Both the position numbers and the translations under genes were made by a program. Positions 50,123-59,212 of a stretch of 64,000 nt of DNA are shown here, piece by piece; positions within the stretch are counted from its first letter, which is position 1, and each line of letters starts with the position of its first letter. Source of the DNA: Candidatus Margulisiibacteriota bacterium (GTDB lineage Bacteria > Margulisbacteria > WOR-1 > O2-12-FULL-45-9 > XYB2-FULL-48-7); NCBI GenBank assembly GCA_041661965.1, contig JBAZTH010000003.1, positions 267,162-331,161 on the forward strand, read 5' to 3'. The notes beneath the pieces were generated by a model that did not search any database, was not told the DNA's origin, and saw nothing but the letters and a program-made list of their open reading frames with translations.

Positions 50123-51664
50123 TTAGTCGATCCCTTTGGCCCGGACTTGCGCCTGTGAGTAGATCATCCGATTGATCGCCGCGATATAGGCTTTGGCGCT
50201 GGCCAGGATAATGTCGGTCGAGGCGCCGTGTCCCACGTAGATCTGTTCGCCTTCTTTCAGCCTGACCGTGACCTCTCCCTGGGCGTCGGTCCCGCCGCTG
50301 ATCGCCTGGATCGAGTAGTCGACCAGGTTGCTCTTGAGGTTGGTGATCTTGTCGACCGCGTGGTAGACCGCGTCGACCGGACCGGCCCCTTCAGCCGACT
50401 CTTCTTTAACGTTCCCTTTGTAATTAAGCCTGACTTTGGCGCTTGGCTTCCGTTCGGTCCCGGAGCAGACCTCGATCAGATCAATCGTGAAGGTTTCCGG
50501 GACGATGTAGACCTCTTCCGAAACGATCGCTTCCAGGTCGGCTTCGCCGATCTCTTTCTTCATGTCGGCCAGCTGCTTGAAGCGGGTAAAAGATTTTTCC
50601 AGGTTCTCTTCGGTGAGGGTATAGCCCATATCTTTCAATTTATCGGCAAAAGCGTTCCGGCCGGAGTGTTTCCCCAGGACCAGCTTACTTTCGGTCAAGC
50701 CGATATCTTCCGGGAGCATGATCTCGTAGGTCTGGCGGTCGCGGAGCATCCCCGCCTGGTGGATCCCCGATTCATGAGCGAAGGCGTTGGCGCCGACGAT
50801 CGCTTTGTTCGGCTGGACCAGGAGCCCGGTTAAGTTGCTGACCATCCGGCTGGTCTTGTAGATCTCTTTGGTGTTGATCCCGGTCGTGCATTTGAAATAA
50901 TCGTGGCGGGTTTTCAAGGTCATGACGACCTCTTCCAGCGAGGCGTTTCCCGCCCGTTCACCGATCCCGTTGATGGTGCATTCCACCTGGTTGGCCCCGG
51001 CTTTGATCGCCGCCAGGGAGTTGATCGTTGCCATTCCCAGGTCGTTATGGCAGTGGACGGAGATCGTGATCCCTTTGGCTTTGATCTGCGGAACGTTGGC
51101 GATGACATTCTCGATCAATTTTCCGAATTCCCAGGGGGTGTTATAACCGACGGTGTCGGGGATATTGATCGTCGTCGCTCCGGCTTCGATGGCGGTGCCG
51201 ACCACTTGATAGAGGAACTCCGGCTCCGATCGTCCGGCATCCTCGGCGGAAAATTCAACGTCGGGGCAGAGAGAGCACGCGTAGGCGACCATCTCTTTGG
51301 CCGCGGCTAAGACTTGCTCCGGCGTCATCCGGAGCTTTTTTTCCATGTGGATGGGAGAGGTGGCGAGAAAGACGTGAATCCGCGGTTTAGCGGAATATTT
51401 GATCGCTTCCCAGGCGCTTTTAATGTCTTCTTTTTTGGCCCGGGCCAGACTGCAAATGATCGGCCCTTTGATCTGCTGGGCGATCTGCTTGATCGAATCA
51501 AAATCACCCGGGGAGGCGATGGCAAACCCGGCTTCGATTACATCGACGCCGAGTTTGGCCAGTTGACGGGCGATATCCAGTTTTTCTTCGGGGTTAAGAG
51601 AGGCGCCGGGACACTGTTCACCGTCGCGTAAGGTAGTGTCGAAGATCTTGATCTGCCTGGTCAT
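50123..51664 (-). CDS. leuA: 2-isopropylmalate synthase
   Basis: 513 residues, full-length type. IKIFDTTLRDGEQCPGASLN is the N-terminal metallolyase motif; VHCHNDLGMATINSLAAIKAG carries the metal-binding histidines, GERAGNASLEEV and the HESGIHQAG loop follow. The C-terminal leucine-binding allosteric domain is complete (from about 390). It condenses 2-oxoisovalerate and acetyl-CoA in leucine synthesis. A ribosome-binding site (GGAG) lies 10 bp upstream and a hairpin-rich leader precedes it. Confidence 0.95.
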   Translation of the reverse strand: MTRQIKIFDTTLRDGEQCPGASLNPEEKLDIARQLAKLGVDVIEAGFAIASPGDFDSIKQIAQQIKGPIICSLARAKKEDIKSAWEAIKYSAKPRIHVFLATSPIHMEKKLRMTPEQVLAAAKEMVAYACSLCPDVEFSAEDAGRSEPEFLYQVVGTAIEAGATTINIPDTVGYNTPWEFGKLIENVIANVPQIKAKGITISVHCHNDLGMATINSLAAIKAGANQVECTINGIGERAGNASLEEVVMTLKTRHDYFKCTTGINTKEIYKTSRMVSNLTGLLVQPNKAIVGANAFAHESGIHQAGMLRDRQTYEIMLPEDIGLTESKLVLGKHSGRNAFADKLKDMGYTLTEENLEKSFTRFKQLADMKKEIGEADLEAIVSEEVYIVPETFTIDLIEVCSGTERKPSAKVRLNYKGNVKEESAEGAGPVDAVYHAVDKITNLKSNLVDYSIQAISGGTDAQGEVTVRLKEGEQIYVGHGASTDIILASAKAYIAAINRMIYSQAQVRAKGID

Positions 51665-51784
51665 TTTGCATCAGCTCCTAGCCCCCGATAGACCGAAAAC
51701 TAAACGTCTCGGTTTATTGGGAAATTTAACCGCGCATTTAAGTGCGCGGTTAGAAAATAATTCTATTTTCAATAATAAATTTTA
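51665..51784 (-). promoter_or_regulatory. Hairpin-rich leader of leuA, candidate attenuator
   Basis: On the minus strand: a TAAAAT box near 51779-51784, then three hairpins in series: GAAAATA/TATTTTC, a perfect 10-bp stem TAACCGCGCA/TGCGCGGTTA (51727-51752), and a short CCGA/TCGG stem, before the ribosome-binding site of leuA. The 10-bp stem could also terminate or insulate against the divergent pfkA promoter. No leader peptide rich in Leu codons is obvious and no T-box motif is recognised. Confidence 0.4.
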
Positions 51785-51803
51785 ACATATCGAGAAAGTA
51801 TTG

Positions 51804-51809
51804 TATACT
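51804..51809 (+). promoter_or_regulatory. -10 box of pfkA
   Basis: TATACT, about 24 nt before ATG at 51834; here a normal short leader with a GAGG element is present. Confidence 0.5.
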
Positions 51810-51833
51810 ATTGCCGAAAGCGAGGTTTTTCAA

Positions 51834-52811
51834 ATGGCAAAAAAACTTAAAGTTATCGGGGTCATGACCACCGGCGGCGACGCTCCGGGGATGAACCCGG
51901 CGATCAGGGCGATCGTCAGAACGGCCAACTTTCACGGCGTCAAAGTCTTTGGGATCGAAAAAGGGTGGTACGGCGCGATCAACGATCATATTCGGGAGCT
52001 GACCGCCCATTCGGTCAGCGGGATCATTAACCGGGGAGGGACTTTTCTCCATACCAAGCGCTGTCCGGAATTTAAGGAGAAACGCAACCGCCGGGAAGCC
52101 ATGGCCAACTTTAGGAAATATGGGATCGAAGGGCTGGTAGTTATCGGCGGCGACGGTTCAATGCGCGCCTCGATGGCTTTGATCGATGACTTTAAAATGC
52201 CGATCAACGTCGTTCCGGCCTCGATCGACAACGACATTCCGGGGACCGACTTTACCATTGGTTTCGATACCGCGGTCAACACCGCCATGGAAGCGATCGA
52301 TAAGATCCGCGACACGGCCGACTCGCATGAACGGCTGTTCGTGATCGAAGTGATGGGGCGGCATAACGGCTTTATCGCCGCCGACGTGGCGCTGGTTTGC
52401 GGCGCCGAAGTCGTCATTATCCCGGAAGTGAAGCACGACATCGACGCGATTGCCGCCAAGATCAGCAAGGGACGCCAGCGGGGGAAAGAAAGCTTTATCG
52501 TGGTGGTGGCTGAAGGGGCGGAATCAGGCGTTTCAGTCAGGGACAAGTTGGCGAAAAGGCTGCCGGATATGGACATCCGGGTTTCAGTTTTGGGGCATAT
52601 TCAACGAGGCGGCTCCCCAAGCGCCTTTTCCCGCGAGTTAGCCGGCAAGCTTGGCGCGACCGCGACCGAACTGTTGATCCAGGGGAAATCAGGTTTGTTG
52701 GTTGGGACGAAGTCGGATAAAGTTCACCCTGTTCTGCTCAATAAAGTCGGCCGCGTGATCAAAAAGATCGAGCTGGAACAGCTCCGGATCGCGGAAATGC
52801 TCTCTTCATAG
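51834..52811 (+). CDS. pfkA: 6-phosphofructokinase, ATP type
   Basis: 325 residues. GVMTTGGDAPGMNPAIRAIV, VIGGDGSMRAS and PASIDNDIPGTDFTIGFDTA are conserved, as is EVMGRHNGF. The residue pair that separates donors reads G in GGDGS and no Lys in PASIDND, the ATP pattern. It commits fructose 6-phosphate to glycolysis. A second enzyme with PPi-type residues is encoded at 54134-55342. A terminator follows at 52834. Confidence 0.93.
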   Translation: MAKKLKVIGVMTTGGDAPGMNPAIRAIVRTANFHGVKVFGIEKGWYGAINDHIRELTAHSVSGIINRGGTFLHTKRCPEFKEKRNRREAMANFRKYGIEGLVVIGGDGSMRASMALIDDFKMPINVVPASIDNDIPGTDFTIGFDTAVNTAMEAIDKIRDTADSHERLFVIEVMGRHNGFIAADVALVCGAEVVIIPEVKHDIDAIAAKISKGRQRGKESFIVVVAEGAESGVSVRDKLAKRLPDMDIRVSVLGHIQRGGSPSAFSRELAGKLGATATELLIQGKSGLLVGTKSDKVHPVLLNKVGRVIKKIELEQLRIAEMLSS

Positions 52812-52833
52812 TTTAAACGTCAATAATATTACT

Positions 52834-52862
52834 TAAAAGCCCTAGGTAAAACCGGGGCTTTT
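52834..52862 (+). terminator. Rho-independent terminator after pfkA
   Basis: AAAAGCCC ... GGGGCTTTTT hairpin with an A/T-rich loop, running into a T tract, 23 bp after the pfkA stop codon. Confidence 0.8.
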
Positions 52863-52910
52863 TGTTGTTTAAGTGAAATTAATTGTTTATTTAACGGAAT
52901 ATTAGGCAAG

Positions 52911-54140
52911 ATGTTAAATAATCTTAGATTAAGAATAAACCGGATCGGATTTGTTGCTGCTTTGGCCTTAATGCCCGCGATCAATGTTAATTGTACAAAA
53001 AAACAAAACATTGCAATTGTTTCTTCTCCTGATCTGGCGATTCAGAAACAAGAGAGCATCAGGAATTTAGTTGCTGAATTGAATGGGATTATTCCGCAAC
53101 GTCCGGTAACTAAAGTTAAAATTCACCCCTGTTATGGGCATTACAATCCGGAAACGCAGGAAATTACCGTTCCGGTCAAAACAGATGATTATTTGGATCC
53201 CGTTGCTCATGAAATGGGGCATGCGATCTATGAAACCCGTTTAAAGAATACTTTGTTTGGCGATTTTTGGGGGCAAATATACCAGGTCTCTTTAGGTTGG
53301 AAGAATTATCAGCTACTAAAAGATGATTCCTATATCAGTCCGGCTAGTTTAACCATCATTCATGAACAGTGTAATATGCAGTGGGGGCATGGAACCAACG
53401 AACCAAGCGAACTGTTTGCCAGCGCACTGACAATATATCGAAGACATTCTGACCAATATCTTGCTAGATTGTATTTACCGGGGCTTCCTGAAAAAAGCCG
53501 TCGGTTTGGCAAGTTGGTTTTTCTGTTTATGCGTGATTATGTTTTTGACGGGCGCTATTTTTCTGGGGTTGATCCTTTTGCCGGAGAACGATTTTTTGAT
53601 CATGTCGGAAGGGACCTGAATGGTCTGGAGATTGACGCGCTAAGCAGTATTTGCCAGGATGATCAGTTGCCACTCTTGAAGTATGGCTTAGACTCTTATG
53701 CCTTAATTCACATTTTTAGATCGCATATCCGCGACGAAAGATTTTTTACAGCTTTAGAGAGACATTTCCAGTATTGTCCAAACAGCAGAGATTATATATT
53801 TCAACTAGCGGCTGAAGCAGGATTAGAAGATCTAAGAATGGATCCGATACCCGGTAACGAACGCTTTTTGCTTCTGGTTATCAAGGGTCTGGCGGATCAG
53901 AATGCCAGATATCGGGCAATGGAGGCGATTGTGGCTCTTAAGTTAAGGGACTCTAAATTGTTGGAGCCGCTGGTTAAGATTTTAGCGGAAGAAAAAAACG
54001 ATGCCACTACTGCGATAGAAGCGTTGGCTGTTATCGGTGATAAGCGGGCCTTCCCTTATTTAGAAAAACTAATTAACCGCCCGGATGAAATTGGCCAGGC
54101 GGCTAAAAAAGCTATTTTATCGCTGAAAGCAAATCAATAA
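52911..54140 (+). CDS. Exported HExxH metallopeptidase-like protein with HEAT-like tail
   Basis: 409 residues. A hydrophobic N-terminus (RIGFVAALALMPAINVNC) looks like a signal, possibly a lipoprotein with Cys28, though the lipobox is poor. HEMGHAIYE (about 102-110) is a zinc-peptidase motif with NEPSELFASAL downstream as a candidate third-ligand helix (Glu). The C-terminal 120 residues form HEAT-like repeats (ALKLRDSKLLEPLVKILAEE, IEALAVIGDKRAFPYLEKL). Substrate is unknown. It overlaps the convergent PPi-PFK gene by 7 bp. Somewhat AT-rich compared with glycolytic neighbours. Confidence 0.7.
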   Translation: MLNNLRLRINRIGFVAALALMPAINVNCTKKQNIAIVSSPDLAIQKQESIRNLVAELNGIIPQRPVTKVKIHPCYGHYNPETQEITVPVKTDDYLDPVAHEMGHAIYETRLKNTLFGDFWGQIYQVSLGWKNYQLLKDDSYISPASLTIIHEQCNMQWGHGTNEPSELFASALTIYRRHSDQYLARLYLPGLPEKSRRFGKLVFLFMRDYVFDGRYFSGVDPFAGERFFDHVGRDLNGLEIDALSSICQDDQLPLLKYGLDSYALIHIFRSHIRDERFFTALERHFQYCPNSRDYIFQLAAEAGLEDLRMDPIPGNERFLLLVIKGLADQNARYRAMEAIVALKLRDSKLLEPLVKILAEEKNDATTAIEALAVIGDKRAFPYLEKLINRPDEIGQAAKKAILSLKANQ

Positions 54141-55342
54141 TAATCGGCCGCGTTCCGCATCTTGAACAGCTGGTGGTCTTGTGGGACAAAGCGTCCGCCT
54201 TTGACTTCCAACAGGTTCCGGGAGACGATCTGGTCGCTTTCCAGGCCTGGGTAAACCCCGAACTTTCCTTCCAGCATAAAACCGAAGATCGCGTCGCCGT
54301 AGCGTAACCCCAGGATCCGGTCCATGACGTGGGCGACGCCGCCGCGGATGGCGTGGCCGCAGTTCTGATAGCGATATTCAAACCCTTTGGTGTGTTTCTC
54401 CAGGATAGCGTGGACATATTCACCGATCCCGCCGAGCTGTTCGTTGCCGAACGAGTCTTTCTTTTTCGGCATTTCGTGCCGGGCTTTGACCATGGCGTAT
54501 TTAGGATCGGCGATCACGGTTTCGAGCATCGCCTGATGCCGTTTGTTGATCGCGTCAGGGTAGCGGGTGTCAAAGAGTCTGGCCCCTTCGGAAACGACGA
54601 CGATGCAATGTTGTTTCTTAGCGATCGCTTTTTCAACTTGCTTGATAACGTTATCCATATTAAGGACTTCTTCAGGAAGCAGGGTGACTTCAGCCCCGCC
54701 GGCGATCCCGGCCCAGAGGGCGACCCAGCCGGCGTGCCGGCCCATGACTTCAATGACGAAACAGCGGTTGTGCGATTCGGCGGTTGTCCGGCAATTTTCG
54801 ATAAAGTGGACCGATTCTTCAACCGACGATTCAAAGCCGTAGGTCATCTCGGTGCCGAAAACGTCATTATCCATCGTTTTGGGGGCGCCGAACATTGGGA
54901 ACGAGTATTGCTGGCCGAGTTTGCCGGCTGCGCCCAGAGTATCGTCGCCGCCTAAAACCACTAAACAGTCTAAGCCGAGCTTTTTAATGTTGGCCATGGC
55001 CGTTTCCGGCATCTTGGCTTCGAGGTTTACTTTGGAGAAGAGATTGGTCCGTGATGATTTCAAGATCGTTCCCGCGACGGCAACCGATTCTTCAATGTCC
55101 AGGAGTTCAAGCGGTTTGACGATCTTGTTCAGCTCTTTTTCCGGGTCGCGGGTCAGGGCTTTCCACCCTTCGAGCAACCCGACCAGCTCCATTTTCTCAC
55201 CGGCTGGAAGGGTGAGGTTGGCCTGGCTGATCCGCCGCAGTAGTCCGACGATCACCGCGTTGTGTCCAGCGCAGTCTCCGCCGCCGGTTAAAATACCGAT
55301 CCGTTTGATATTGATCTCTTTTCCTTGAAATTTAACTTTCAT
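54134..55342 (-). CDS. 6-phosphofructokinase, predicted PPi-dependent
   Basis: 402 residues. IGILTGGGDCAGHNAVIVG, VVLGGDDTLGAAGKLG, PKTMDNDVFGTEMTYGFES and EVMGRHAGWVAL mark the PFK family. The donor-determining positions read D (GGDD rather than GGDG) and K (PKTMDND), the pair associated with pyrophosphate rather than ATP. Such enzymes run reversibly and save ATP in glycolysis. It is followed in the same direction, after 17 bp upstream, by the aldolase gene fba, which lies ahead of it, so fba and this gene are probably one transcript. Confidence 0.88.
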   Translation of the reverse strand: MKVKFQGKEINIKRIGILTGGGDCAGHNAVIVGLLRRISQANLTLPAGEKMELVGLLEGWKALTRDPEKELNKIVKPLELLDIEESVAVAGTILKSSRTNLFSKVNLEAKMPETAMANIKKLGLDCLVVLGGDDTLGAAGKLGQQYSFPMFGAPKTMDNDVFGTEMTYGFESSVEESVHFIENCRTTAESHNRCFVIEVMGRHAGWVALWAGIAGGAEVTLLPEEVLNMDNVIKQVEKAIAKKQHCIVVVSEGARLFDTRYPDAINKRHQAMLETVIADPKYAMVKARHEMPKKKDSFGNEQLGGIGEYVHAILEKHTKGFEYRYQNCGHAIRGGVAHVMDRILGLRYGDAIFGFMLEGKFGVYPGLESDQIVSRNLLEVKGGRFVPQDHQLFKMRNAADYY

Positions 55343-55359
55343 AAGCCTGTCTTCCTTTC

Positions 55360-56340
55360 TTAAGCCTTTCCAGCCGATCCCAGGACGTTCGTGTTCTTAG
55401 CGACGATCAGCTTTTTGAGCTCTTCGCGCGCCGGGCCTAAATACTTTCGCGGATCGAATTCGGACGGGCTTTCAGCAAAAACCTTACGGATAACTGCCGT
55501 CATGACCAGCCGGCCGTCGCTGTCGATGTTGATCTTACAGACGGCTGATTTGGCCGCTCTGCGAAGCTGTTCTTCGGGAACGCCGACAGCGTTATCCATC
55601 TTGCCGCCGAACTTATTGATCATGGCGACGTAATCCTGGACGACCGACGATGCGCCGTGCAGGACGATCGGGAAACCTGGTAACCGCTTTTCCACTTCTT
55701 CCAGGATGTCGAAGCGGAGCGGCGGAACCGACTCGCCCGGTTTAAGCTTGAACTTATAGGCGCCGTGGGAGGTGCCGATCGAGATCGCCAGCGAATCGAC
55801 GCCGGTCCGCTTCACGAAATCTTCTACCTGGCTGGGGTCGGTATAGGTGTGCTTTTCCGCTTTGACTTCGTCTTCGATCCCGGCCAGGACGCCGAGCTCG
55901 CCTTCGACCGTGACGTCGAACTGATGAGCGTAGTCGACAACTTGTTTGGTCAGCTTGATGTTGTCCTCATAAGTGTGGCTGGAGCCGTCGATCATGACCG
56001 AGGAAAAACCGTAGTCGATGCATGATTTGCAGAGTTCAAAAGTATCGCCGTGGTCAAGGTGAAGGCAGATTGGGATGTTGCTCTTCAAGTCTTTCCGGCA
56101 CATTTCCACCGCTCCCTGGGCCATGTAGCGGAGGAGGGTTTGGTTGGCGTATTTCCGGGCGCCGCTGGAAACCTGGATAATGACCGGGGAATTACTTTCC
56201 GCGCAGCCGCCGATGATCGCCTGCAGTTGTTCCATGTTATTAAAATTGTAAGCTGGAACGGCATATTTCCCCGCCATTGCCTTCGCGAACATCTCTTTAC
56301 TGTTAACGAGGCCTAATTCTTCATACAGTTTCTTTGCCAT
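55360..56340 (-). CDS. fba: Class II fructose-bisphosphate aldolase
   Basis: 326 residues. AYNFNNMEQLQAIIGGCAES at the N-terminus, CLHLDHGDTFELCKSCIDYG with zinc ligands, MIDGSSHTYEDNIKLT, and SIGTSHGAYKF are the class II signatures. It cleaves fructose 1,6-bisphosphate to triose phosphates. It precedes the PPi-PFK gene on the minus strand (17 bp gap). The start has an AAGGAG ribosome-binding site, and a TAAAAT box lies further upstream. Confidence 0.94.
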   Translation of the reverse strand: MAKKLYEELGLVNSKEMFAKAMAGKYAVPAYNFNNMEQLQAIIGGCAESNSPVIIQVSSGARKYANQTLLRYMAQGAVEMCRKDLKSNIPICLHLDHGDTFELCKSCIDYGFSSVMIDGSSHTYEDNIKLTKQVVDYAHQFDVTVEGELGVLAGIEDEVKAEKHTYTDPSQVEDFVKRTGVDSLAISIGTSHGAYKFKLKPGESVPPLRFDILEEVEKRLPGFPIVLHGASSVVQDYVAMINKFGGKMDNAVGVPEEQLRRAAKSAVCKINIDSDGRLVMTAVIRKVFAESPSEFDPRKYLGPAREELKKLIVAKNTNVLGSAGKA

Positions 56341-56484
56341 TTTATTGCTCCTTTTCGCTTTTTATTTTTTCTAACTGGAGCTATTTTAACATAAATGCTT
56401 AAAAAACCAAAGGGCTTAAAATCGTGGCCGAAAAATGGCCGGTAAGGGCAAGAAAATGGCTTTTTATTACGATAAATATATATA

Positions 56485-57600
56485 ATGGCTATCAATATAT
56501 ATGAAGGGAACCGTTGTGTTGGTTGGTATGACAATAATGCTTGTTATCTGGCGAAAGAAGACAACTGTTCTCTTTTGAGCCCCGAAGAGCCGAAAGTTAC
56601 GGTTACTCCCGCTTCTAAGCCTGTCGCGCAACCAAAAAATATCGGTTTGGAAATTGCGGCGGGCGTTTTTAATATTTTTGGCGGGATGCTTATCGGTTGC
56701 AGCGACCAGTCGCTCAACTGTCGGACCGCCGAAGAATGGGGAACCAGCTGTTCTTCCGTTTCGGTCCCTTTAAACTTTAGTGGGGAGATCAAACCCGAGA
56801 AACAAGCGGCGATTACCGCTGCCGCTAATACAGTTTTGGCCATGATCGACTCTTGCTATTTAAATGGCGTAACCGCCATTAATTTTGTGCCGGAACTTGA
56901 CCGAATGGGCCGGGCTACTACTAATGGAAAGGACCTTACCAGCATTGTTTATGTCCGCTATGGCGATATCGAGCCGAAACAATCAGCTTTATTGTTTTCC
57001 GCTGATTATTGGGTTACTACCATTATTCATGAAATTGCGCATCATGTACAGGAAACTTCCTGCGATGACCATGGCTTCGGTCAGATCTCGTGGTCGACGC
57101 CTGACCAGACGAAAGGAGAGAAAGATTTTGACAACTTTGTTTCCGGTTACGCGACGAATAGCCGTGACGAAGATTTTTCCGATTCATTTGCTTATTACAT
57201 TCATCATCCAGCTCATTTTCGGTTTTTAGCCGAACGAAACGAACAGGTCAAGGCCAAATATGAACTAATGAAGCATGAGTACTTCCATGGCCAGGAGTTT
57301 AAGCAACCCTGGGATCAGGTTGATGTTGCCACTCTTCGTGTGGGGCGCGGCGAAATGGCGGAATCTTTAATAAGTTATAATGAATTCGATCAAAAATATG
57401 GCGAGCAAGACGGGGTCGCGGCTGATTTGCACGACAAAATAACCTTTGATCTCATGACCTTCTTTTTTAGTCCCACCAACTTAAGGTTATCGCCGCAAGA
57501 GAAAGTCTCCGAGATGAAGGCTCTAATCGAGGCTTATCGTGATAAATACCCTAAATTAATCGCGAGTTACCAAGAAGCTTTGGATAAATACCTTAGTTAA
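56485..57600 (+). CDS. HExxH metallopeptidase-like protein
   Basis: 371 residues. TTIIHEIAHHVQET (about 186-199) is a zinc HExxH motif; the downstream FSDSFAYYIHHPAHF may supply a further ligand. A glycine-rich hydrophobic segment (IAAGVFNIFGGMLIGC, about 54-70) could be a membrane helix. There is no clear N-terminal signal, so localisation is uncertain. Several cysteines (CSDQSLNC, TSCSS) suggest disulfides. The start codon follows an alternating TA tract (GATAAATATATATA). Family not recognised. Confidence 0.65.
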   Translation: MAINIYEGNRCVGWYDNNACYLAKEDNCSLLSPEEPKVTVTPASKPVAQPKNIGLEIAAGVFNIFGGMLIGCSDQSLNCRTAEEWGTSCSSVSVPLNFSGEIKPEKQAAITAAANTVLAMIDSCYLNGVTAINFVPELDRMGRATTNGKDLTSIVYVRYGDIEPKQSALLFSADYWVTTIIHEIAHHVQETSCDDHGFGQISWSTPDQTKGEKDFDNFVSGYATNSRDEDFSDSFAYYIHHPAHFRFLAERNEQVKAKYELMKHEYFHGQEFKQPWDQVDVATLRVGRGEMAESLISYNEFDQKYGEQDGVAADLHDKITFDLMTFFFSPTNLRLSPQEKVSEMKALIEAYRDKYPKLIASYQEALDKYLS

Positions 57601-57757
57601 TGGTTTTGAAAAAAACGGGCGCTGTTGATCTCCTTCTGTTTTAACCCTCTCAAATTATTCCTTGTTGTGGCTCTGTTGCTAAAGACGATTTAGTGAAATT
57701 TGTTCCCCATCCGGCCGATAAAAAATAGACTTGAGTCGTATCTTCAAGGAGTTAATA

Positions 57758-59212
57758 ATGGCAATTAAAATCAATCGACCGATAGTAAGACCGCTCCCAG
57801 TTCATGAAAAACGGGGTTTTAGAGCTATGGCGGCCGTTGCTTTGACCGGTTTAATCAGCGCCGGTTGCGGCGCCAGAACCGGCTTGGAAGTTGATTATCA
57901 TGCGCCTATATCCGCTGAAGACGGCGGCGTCAAGCCAGACGCGACGCCGATCATTGACGCCGCGCCGGATAAGGATGCTCCGATAGCCGTTAATGAATGT
58001 TCCAGCGGAAAGTATGAGCTTGTCCTGCCCAAGCTGATTCAGGAGAACAGCTGGGGAGGAGCGGTTGCCTGGAATGGCGAGAACTATGGGGTCTTCTATA
58101 ATCGCAAAGAAGGGGAGATCTGGGGGACCTATTTGAAGAAATTCTCCAGCGAAGGGGAGCTGGTTACTTCTGAAGTTAAGGTCAAATCGGTCGGTTCGGA
58201 GATCGAAGACCCGATGGCTTATTTAAACGGTAAAGCAGTTTGGACCGGGACCGGTTACGGTTTAAGCTGGGATAGTCTTGACCAGAACAACTATTCAATC
58301 AACTTTTCGGTGCTCGATCCCCAGGGGGTCGAGACCAAAGTGATCGGCAAGCTCCATAACGGTTCCGTTTCGGCCTGGAGTCCTTTTACTCATAACTTGA
58401 TCTGGAACAGCGAGGCAAAACAATTCGCTTTGTCCTATGATGCTTGTGGGGCCGAGGTCTATAAAGATTGCCACTCTTACTTGAGTCTTTTTAGTGAAAA
58501 TGGGAATCCGGTTGGCGACGAAAAGATGGTCAATGACGGCGCGACGGAGCTCGCTTTTCAGCCGAGCATGGTTTGGCAAAAAGAGGCTAATTCCTACCGG
58601 TTTGTTTGGGCGGATGGACGCAACCATTACGGTGATCCTTACAAACAAGTTTCCGAACTTTATTCGTCAGTTTATGATGTTAATGGCAATAAGATCAAGG
58701 GCGACGTCAAACTGACGGCCAAGGGGTTAATTGACTGGTATCCGGCTCAAGTTTCGAATGGCGTAGAGAATTTACTCCTCTGGCATGAGCTTAGCTTGGA
58801 CCAAGGGTTGCATACGGTCAGATACGCGAGGATCGGGGCCTTGGCTGATGTATTTACCCCGGAGAGCGAATTGGAATTAAGTCTGCCGAATACCCGCGAT
58901 AAGAAAGGGGTCAAGGCGGTATTAAGCGGCTCAACGTACGGCGTTTCCGTTCTGGCGGTTAGAAAGAATAGTTCGACCGAAATAAGTTATTACAAGCTTT
59001 TCTTTTCAATCATTAATGGGAGCGGGAAAATGCCTTTCGGTCCGGTTGAGGTCTCCGCTACTTTGCCAAACAAGGCCAACTGCGACTTTACCAGCCTAAC
59101 CTGGACCGGTTTAGATTACGGGTTGATTTTTCAATGTTACACGACCGAAGATGCTGGAACGACAATCAATTCCAATCTCTATTTTTCCCGGGTCCGCTGT
59201 TTGAAGCCTTAA
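57758..59212 (+). CDS. Putative lipoprotein with beta-propeller-like repeats
   Basis: 484 residues from ATG 57758, which has an AAGGAG ribosome-binding site. A signal with lipobox LISAGC (Cys about 39) predicts lipid anchoring, followed by an Asp/Ala/Pro-rich linker. The rest shows recurring W-x-G and Y-G-(V/L) strands (WNGENYGVFYNRKEGEIWG, WTGTGYGLSWDS, WTGLDYGLIFQ), as in a beta-propeller made of repeated four-stranded blades. This type of lipoprotein is abundant in myxobacteria-like genomes; the function is unknown. The gap 57601-57757 shows nothing recognisable. Confidence 0.72.
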   Translation: MAIKINRPIVRPLPVHEKRGFRAMAAVALTGLISAGCGARTGLEVDYHAPISAEDGGVKPDATPIIDAAPDKDAPIAVNECSSGKYELVLPKLIQENSWGGAVAWNGENYGVFYNRKEGEIWGTYLKKFSSEGELVTSEVKVKSVGSEIEDPMAYLNGKAVWTGTGYGLSWDSLDQNNYSINFSVLDPQGVETKVIGKLHNGSVSAWSPFTHNLIWNSEAKQFALSYDACGAEVYKDCHSYLSLFSENGNPVGDEKMVNDGATELAFQPSMVWQKEANSYRFVWADGRNHYGDPYKQVSELYSSVYDVNGNKIKGDVKLTAKGLIDWYPAQVSNGVENLLLWHELSLDQGLHTVRYARIGALADVFTPESELELSLPNTRDKKGVKAVLSGSTYGVSVLAVRKNSSTEISYYKLFFSIINGSGKMPFGPVEVSATLPNKANCDFTSLTWTGLDYGLIFQCYTTEDAGTTINSNLYFSRVRCLKP

